A DNA stretch of 64,000 nucleotides, taken from NCBI GenBank assembly GCA_024639145.1, contig JAHEIZ010000009.1:62001-126000 (forward strand), read 5' to 3'. Source of the DNA: Actinomycetes bacterium. Lineage in GTDB: Bacteria > Actinomycetota > Actinomycetes > S36-B12. Made by a program: the position numbers and the translations under genes. The notes beneath the pieces were generated by a model that had not been told where the DNA came from, did no database searches, and saw only the letters and a program-made list of their open reading frames with translations. Shown here one piece after another: positions 59,643-64,000 of this stretch (the first letter of the stretch is position 1; each line of letters starts with the position of its first letter).

Positions 59643-60398
59643 GTGTCGACTTCCGCCTCGTCGCTGTCCGCAGCCCGGACGCGCGGCATTCCCGATGCCA
59701 CGGTCGCTCGCCTGCCGATTTATCACCGCATGCTGAAGTCGCTGAGCGATGCCGGCATCACCACGGTGTCCTCCGATGAGCTCGCTCGCAATTGCGGCGT
59801 GACTCCCGCAAAGCTGCGCAAGGACCTCTCGCACCTGGGCTCGTACGGCACTCGCGGCGTGGGCTACGACGTCGCCTTCCTGAGCTACCACATCAGTCGC
59901 GAGCTCGGCCTGAGCACCCCATGGGGTGTCGTCATTGTCGGACTCGGCAATCTCGGCAACGCGCTGGTGGCCTACCGCGGGTTCGCCTCGCGCGGCTTTG
60001 AGGTCGTCGGCATCGTCGACACCCATCCTGATGTCGTCGGCACCTCGATTCGCGTCGGCGACCAGTCGCTGCGCGTCTCGCCGCTCGCCGATCTCGAAGC
60101 AGTGGTGAGCGATCGACGCGCAGCCATCGGCGTCATCGCGACGCCGGGCGAGGTCGCCCAGGACGTCTGCGATCGTCTCGTTGCCTCCGGTATCCGAAGC
60201 ATCCTGAACTTTGCGCCCGTCGTGCTCGTCGTCCCCGACGAAGTCGAGGTGCGCAAGGTCGATCTCGCGGTCGAGTTGCAGATTCTCGCCTTCCATGAGC
60301 AACGCCGCGGCGAGGAGCCCCCTGTCATCGCGCACGCGAATCCGCCGGCCGCCTATCAGCATTCGCCGCAAGGCTACGAGGAAGCACTGCACGCATGA
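59643..60398 (+). CDS. rex: Redox-sensing repressor Rex
   Basis: A 251-residue regulator that senses NADH/NAD+ and represses respiratory and redox genes. The N-terminal winged helix (IPDATVARLPIYHRMLKSL, SSDELARNCGVTPAKLRKDLSHLGSYG split) leads to a Rossmann domain VVIVGLGNLGNALVAY. GGAG precedes GTG 59643. In Streptomyces rex heads rex-hemA-hemC-hemD; here the hemD fusion follows directly with a 4-bp ATGA overlap. Confidence 0.96.
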   Translation: MSTSASSLSAARTRGIPDATVARLPIYHRMLKSLSDAGITTVSSDELARNCGVTPAKLRKDLSHLGSYGTRGVGYDVAFLSYHISRELGLSTPWGVVIVGLGNLGNALVAYRGFASRGFEVVGIVDTHPDVVGTSIRVGDQSLRVSPLADLEAVVSDRRAAIGVIATPGEVAQDVCDRLVASGIRSILNFAPVVLVVPDEVEVRKVDLAVELQILAFHEQRRGEEPPVIAHANPPAAYQHSPQGYEEALHA

Positions 60399-62047
60399 GC
60401 CCACGAACCACTCAGAAGACATCGACTTCAGGAGACACCACGGTGACCACCACGAAGGCCCGCAAGAAGCCCAACGGTCCGGTTGCGCTTGTTGCTGCCG
60501 GTCCGGGCGACCCCGATCTGCTCACCCTGCGTGCAGCGGCACTGCTGCGCGACGCCGAGTACATCGTCGTCGACGCTGATGCCGCCGAGGTCGCTGCCGT
60601 GCATGCCTCTCCCGAGGCCGAGGTCATCATCGCCGTCAGCGCCAGCGGTCTTCCGCTCGAGCATGCCGAGCGCGCGAAACTCGTGATCGATGCCGCGAAG
60701 GAAGGCAAGCGCACCGTTCGCCTGATCGCGGGTGATCCCGTCGTCGACGGAACCTTGCTGCACGAGGCCGGCGCACTGCGCAAGGCCAAGGTGGTATTCG
60801 AAGTTGCCCCGGGCGTCAGTGACATCACCGGCGTGCCGGCATACGCGGGCTTCGGACTCACCGGAGGCCGCACGCGCCAGATTCGTGTCATCGATGCCAA
60901 CGACACCGAGCTCGTCTGGTCTGAGCTGATCAACCCCCGTGTCACTCACGTGTTCCTCGAGGGTGCCGATCAGGCCGTCGAGATCGCGGCGAAGCTACTC
61001 GGCGCCGAGGCCGATCCCCGCACTCCCATCGCCATCACGCGCCGCGGCACGACCGTCGATCAGCGCACGATTGTCGGCACGCTCGGCGACATCGCCGCCA
61101 TCGTGAAGTCGGCCAAGCAGGCCGGCCCCGGTGTCGTCGTCGTCGGCGAGGTCGTCGCTCAGCGCGAGAAGCTCGACTGGTTCGAGGTCAAGGCCCTCTT
61201 CGGCTGGCGAGTGCTCATTCCTCGCACCCAGGAGAATGCCTCGCCGATCATGTCGATGCTTCGCCGTCATGGAGCGGTGCCGATGGAGGTCGCCACGATC
61301 TCGGTCGAGCCACCGCGCACCCCGCAGCAGATCGATCGCGCCATCCATGGGTTGGTCTCCGGTCGATTCGAGTGGATCGGCTTCACTTCGGTCAACGCCG
61401 TGCGCGCAATTCGCGAGAAGCTGCAGGAGTACGGCCTCGACGCGCGTTCCTTCGCCGGCCTGAAGGTCGCTGCGGTCGGTGAGGCCACGGTCGACGCACT
61501 CATCGAGTTCGGCGTCCGCCCCGATCTCGTTCCGCCGACCGACCAGACCACGAGCGCCCTGCTCGAGGAGTGGCCGCCGTACGACTCGCTGACCGACCCG
61601 ATTAATCGTGTCTTCCTGCCGCGCGCCGATATCGCGACCGACACCCTCGTTGCCGGTCTCAATGAGCTCGGCTGGGAGGTCGAGGACGTCACGGCCTACC
61701 GCACCGTGCGCGCCGCGCCGCCGCCCGCCGAGACCCGCGAGGCCATCAAGACCGGTGGCTTCGATGCGGTGCTGTTCACCTCGAGCAGCACCGTGCGTAA
61801 CCTCGTGGGCATCGCCGGCAAGCCACATCACTCGACCGTGGTCGCGTGCATCGGCCCGCAGACGGCAAAGACCGCCGAGGAGCACGGCCTGCGTGTTGAC
61901 GTCATGGCCGACACCAGCACGATTCATGCGCTGGTCGAGTCCCTTGCCGCCCACGGCGAGGTGCTTCGCGCCGCTGCACTCGAGACGGGTGAGGGAACCT
62001 GGCGGCCGAGTCGTCGTCGCCCGGCAGCACGGCGCAAGGTCACCTAA
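60395..62047 (+). CDS. hemD: Uroporphyrinogen-III synthase fused to a CobA-like methylase domain
   Basis: A 550-residue two-domain protein of the actinobacterial CobA/HemD type. Residues about 27-270 are a tetrapyrrole-methylase fold (VALVAAGPGDPDLLTLRAAA, RLIAGDPVVDG, FEVAPGVSDITGVPAYAGF) in which the usual GGDPFVFGRG loop is changed, so its methylase activity is doubtful. Residues about 275-520 are HemD (WRVLIPRTQENASPIMSML, FTSVNAVRAI, FTSSSTVRNLVGIAGKPHHS), which closes hydroxymethylbilane to uroporphyrinogen III. A GTG at 60443 with an AGGAGA Shine-Dalgarno is an alternative start. hemA, hemC and hemB are not beside it. Confidence 0.9.
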   Translation: MSPRTTQKTSTSGDTTVTTTKARKKPNGPVALVAAGPGDPDLLTLRAAALLRDAEYIVVDADAAEVAAVHASPEAEVIIAVSASGLPLEHAERAKLVIDAAKEGKRTVRLIAGDPVVDGTLLHEAGALRKAKVVFEVAPGVSDITGVPAYAGFGLTGGRTRQIRVIDANDTELVWSELINPRVTHVFLEGADQAVEIAAKLLGAEADPRTPIAITRRGTTVDQRTIVGTLGDIAAIVKSAKQAGPGVVVVGEVVAQREKLDWFEVKALFGWRVLIPRTQENASPIMSMLRRHGAVPMEVATISVEPPRTPQQIDRAIHGLVSGRFEWIGFTSVNAVRAIREKLQEYGLDARSFAGLKVAAVGEATVDALIEFGVRPDLVPPTDQTTSALLEEWPPYDSLTDPINRVFLPRADIATDTLVAGLNELGWEVEDVTAYRTVRAAPPPAETREAIKTGGFDAVLFTSSSTVRNLVGIAGKPHHSTVVACIGPQTAKTAEEHGLRVDVMADTSTIHALVESLAAHGEVLRAAALETGEGTWRPSRRRPAARRKVT

Positions 62048-62685
62048 TGACCCGCACTGTCGTGCACCTGCTGCGCCACGGAGAAGTCTTCAATCCCGAG
62101 GGCGTCCTCTACGGCCGACTGCCCGGGTACGTGCTGTCCGATCTCGGTCACGAGATGGCCGGGCGCGCAGCGACAGCTCTCGCGGCCAATGACATCACCG
62201 CGGTCATCTCGTCACCGATGGAGCGTGCCCAGCAGACCGCGGCACCGATGGCTGCTGCACATGGCCTGGAGATCGGCATCGACGAGAACCTCATTGAGGC
62301 CGAGAACATCTTCGAGGGTCAGCGCGTGAGCGTCGGCGACGGAGTCCTCAAGCAGCCGCGCACCTGGCGTCATCTCTGGAATCCGTTCAAGCCCTCGTGG
62401 GGCGAGCCCTATGACATCGTGGCAGCGCGCATGCATCGGGGCATTGATGCCGCACGCGAGCAGGCTCGAGGCCACGAGGCGGTGCTCGTCAGTCACCAGC
62501 TGCCGATCTGGATCGCGCGCCTGGCCGCAGAGCAGCGTCGACTGTGGCACGACCCGCGCAGCCGTCAGTGCACGCTGGCTTCCATCACCTCTCTCGAGTA
62601 CTCAGACGATGACCTGGTCGCGATCTCCTACACCGAGCCCTCGCGCGACCTGCTCATCAAGGCAAGCAAGATCGCCGGGGCGTAG
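62047..62685 (+). CDS. Histidine phosphatase (phosphoglycerate-mutase-like)
   Basis: A 212-residue phosphatase with the catalytic RHG (HLLRHGEV, about 8-12), SSPMERAQQTA and the second His in VLVSHQLPIW. It corresponds to Rv0525, which follows hemL in mycobacteria. It is unlikely to be the glycolytic mutase because it sits in a cytochrome-maturation block. Start overlaps the hemD stop (TAATG). Confidence 0.87.
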   Translation: MTRTVVHLLRHGEVFNPEGVLYGRLPGYVLSDLGHEMAGRAATALAANDITAVISSPMERAQQTAAPMAAAHGLEIGIDENLIEAENIFEGQRVSVGDGVLKQPRTWRHLWNPFKPSWGEPYDIVAARMHRGIDAAREQARGHEAVLVSHQLPIWIARLAAEQRRLWHDPRSRQCTLASITSLEYSDDDLVAISYTEPSRDLLIKASKIAGA

Positions 62686-63270
62686 GTGTCTCGCAGCCGC
62701 GCACTGCCCGTGATCGCGGCGGGCATTGCCCTGCTCGCGCTCACGGCCTGCAGCGGCAAGGAGCCGGCAGCAGGCTCCGGTTTCGTCGCAGGTGATGGCT
62801 CCCTGGTGGTCATCGACGAGGCTCAGAGACAACCGGCACCTGACATCACCGGAACGACCCTCGACGGCAAGCCCTTCAGCCTCGCGGCACTGCGTGGGAA
62901 GGTCGCCGTTCTCAATGTGTGGGCCTCGTGGTGCGCACCGTGCCGGGCCGAGGCACCCGTGCTGGAGAAGACCTGGCAGGCCCAGCAGGGCAACGACGTG
63001 CAGTTCGTCGGGCTCGACACTCGCGACTCCGACACCTCCGCACTCGCCTTCATTCGCAAGTTCGGCATCACGTACCCGAATGTGATCGATCGCGATGGAG
63101 CATTGCAGTTGCGCTTCAGCGGCACGCTCCCGCCGCAGGCCATTCCGTCCACACTCGTCGTTGATACGGAGGGCAAGGTCGCTGCCCGCGCTCTCGGCAA
63201 GGTCAGTGAATCGACCCTGCTCGGCATGATCGAGGCAGCGCGCAAGACCTCTGTGAGTACCGGTGACTGA
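62686..63270 (+). CDS. resA: ResA-like thioredoxin lipoprotein
   Basis: A 194-residue membrane-anchored thiol-disulfide oxidoreductase. The lipobox LTAC (about 17-20) would anchor it outside the membrane; WASWCAPCRAEAP carries the CxxC (about 84-87), and PSTLVVD holds the cis-Pro. It reduces apocytochrome c heme-binding Cys pairs before heme attachment. It corresponds to Rv0526. Its end overlaps ccdA by 8 bp. Confidence 0.9.
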   Translation: MSRSRALPVIAAGIALLALTACSGKEPAAGSGFVAGDGSLVVIDEAQRQPAPDITGTTLDGKPFSLAALRGKVAVLNVWASWCAPCRAEAPVLEKTWQAQQGNDVQFVGLDTRDSDTSALAFIRKFGITYPNVIDRDGALQLRFSGTLPPQAIPSTLVVDTEGKVAARALGKVSESTLLGMIEAARKTSVSTGD

Positions 63271-64000
63271 CGTCATCACGTCGGGCTCGCTCCTGCTCGC
63301 GCTGCCGATCGCCTTTCTTGCAGGGATCATTGCCTTCGTGAGCCCGTGCGTGCTTCCGCTTGCACCCGGTTACATCTCGTATGTCACCGGCCTCACCGGA
63401 GCCGAACTGGGGGAGCAAGGTCGCAGCCGTGGTCGCGTGCTGCTGGGCAGCATCTTGTTCGTCCTCGGCTTCAGCGTCGTGTTCGTCTCGTACGGCGTGC
63501 TGTTCGGCAGCATCGGCGCTCGCTTGCTCGAGTACCAGTCGGTGATCGATCGCGTACTCGGCATCCTGCTCATCGTGATGGGGCTTGCCTTCCTGGGCCT
63601 CGTTCCCGCACTGCAGCGCGAGCGCCGCGTGCACATGATCCCCAAGTGGGGTGTCGCAGGGGCTCCCCTTCTCGGGTTGCTCTTCGGCCTGGGCTGGAGC
63701 CCGTGCATCGGCCCGACGCTCGCGGCCGTGCAGAGCCTGGCCTTCACCGAGGCAAGTGCTGCGCGCGGCGCCTTGCTCTCCTTCGTCTACTGCCTGGGCC
63801 TCGGCCTTCCGTTCGTACTGCTGGGGCTTGCCTTCAGCCGCTCGATGCGCGCCATCGGTTGGGTGAAATCCCACTATGCGCTCGTGATGCGCGTGGGCGG
63901 CGCGATGCTGCTTATCCTGGGAGTCCTCATGGTGACCGGGCTCTGGAATGACTTCACGATCTGGCTGCGCGTGAGCATTCCCGGATTCGAGACAGCCCTA
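63263..64000 (+). CDS. ccdA: Cytochrome c biogenesis protein CcdA (3'-truncated)
   Basis: Membrane thiol transporter, open to the window end (246 codons in frame, no stop). GTG 63263 lies within the resA end. The two conserved Cys motifs FVSPCVLPL and GWSPCIGP are present, with multiple hydrophobic helices. It passes electrons from cytoplasmic thioredoxin to ResA. resB and ccsA are expected beyond the window. Confidence 0.92.
   Translation, partial: MTDVITSGSLLLALPIAFLAGIIAFVSPCVLPLAPGYISYVTGLTGAELGEQGRSRGRVLLGSILFVLGFSVVFVSYGVLFGSIGARLLEYQSVIDRVLGILLIVMGLAFLGLVPALQRERRVHMIPKWGVAGAPLLGLLFGLGWSPCIGPTLAAVQSLAFTEASAARGALLSFVYCLGLGLPFVLLGLAFSRSMRAIGWVKSHYALVMRVGGAMLLILGVLMVTGLWNDFTIWLRVSIPGFETAL

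Noticed and set aside
60395-61190. CobA domain as an active uroporphyrinogen methylase for siroheme or B12
   Set aside because: The usual GGDPFVFGRG loop is changed (GDPVVDG); the same degenerate domain is typical of actinobacterial HemD fusions, so function is not claimed.
62047-62685. Glycolytic phosphoglycerate mutase
   Set aside because: Has the RHG phosphatase core, but size and location match the Rv0525-type phosphatase of the cytochrome-maturation block.

Overview
The window is a gene-dense, high-GC chromosomal segment from an actinobacterium (Actinomycetota). The evidence is a tmRNA with an AKNKQSAESYALAA tag, mycobacterial/streptomycete-type gene order, a Rex regulator, a CobA/HemD fusion and a 32-residue AURKAIP1/bS22-type ribosomal peptide. 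Two blocks match gene order I know from Mycobacterium and Streptomyces. One is lysS/clpC/mutY/disA/radA. The other is ppx, TIM-barrel isomerase, proC, HTH, bS22, galE2-like, acyltransferase, serB1-like HAD, glutaredoxin, rex, hemD, phosphoglycerate-mutase-like, resA, ccdA. The genus cannot be fixed from sequence alone. The first gene (smpB) and the last (ccdA) are cut by the window edges.

Layout. 1-1910: smpB, a Phd/VapC toxin-antitoxin pair, ssrA and a hairpin-rich tail carrying a 56-bp duplication of the ssrA 3' end. 1911-4656: an exported collagen-like/pentapeptide-repeat protein divergent from a two-component system, with paired TACACGTGTA palindromes between them. 4796-7529: MFS exporter, cold-shock protein and a second toxin-antitoxin pair. 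7585-14399: the most accessory region. It holds five glycosyltransferase-like genes, one of them fused to a PqqD-type peptide-binding domain, a divergent 46-residue peptide gene, and two tandem paralogous lipoproteins with diversified linkers. 14470-20009: TetR regulator with a perfect 35-bp operator and a flavin dehydrogenase, then an exported phosphatase, SRPBCC and PhnB-like proteins and a SpoU rRNA methylase. 20095-26690: membrane protein, CorA, an ars operon (arsR / arsI-acr3-arsC), an ABC exporter and an aldo/keto reductase. 26761-36466: a second aldo/keto reductase, DUF3180, a NuoD-like protein, and the coenzyme run DUF2520-panC-nadB-nadC-coaX, then lysS. 36468-48006: acetyltransferase, amidase, ppc, clpC, mutY, disA, radA and a Cys-rich protein. 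48091-64000: ppx, a CtpE-like P-type ATPase, proC and the rex/hemD/cytochrome-c-maturation block.

How it works together. Most genes are housekeeping: ribosome rescue, NAD, CoA and pantothenate synthesis, c-di-AMP, DNA repair, proteolysis, anaplerosis and redox sensing. Start-to-stop overlaps of the ATGA, GTGA or TGATG type mark translationally coupled operons. At 23 gene starts a -10-like hexamer (xANNNT, mostly TANNNT) lies exactly 6 nt before the ATG or GTG, which predicts widespread leaderless transcription and fixes several starts.

Most worth following up: (i) the PqqD-domain pseudo-glycosyltransferase cluster with its divergent small peptide, a possible undescribed peptide- or protein-glycosylation system; (ii) the absence of hemA, hemC, hemB and hemL from a locus where flanking genes and hemD are kept; (iii) the toxin-antitoxin pair and att-like duplication around smpB/ssrA; (iv) the leaderless-promoter pattern.
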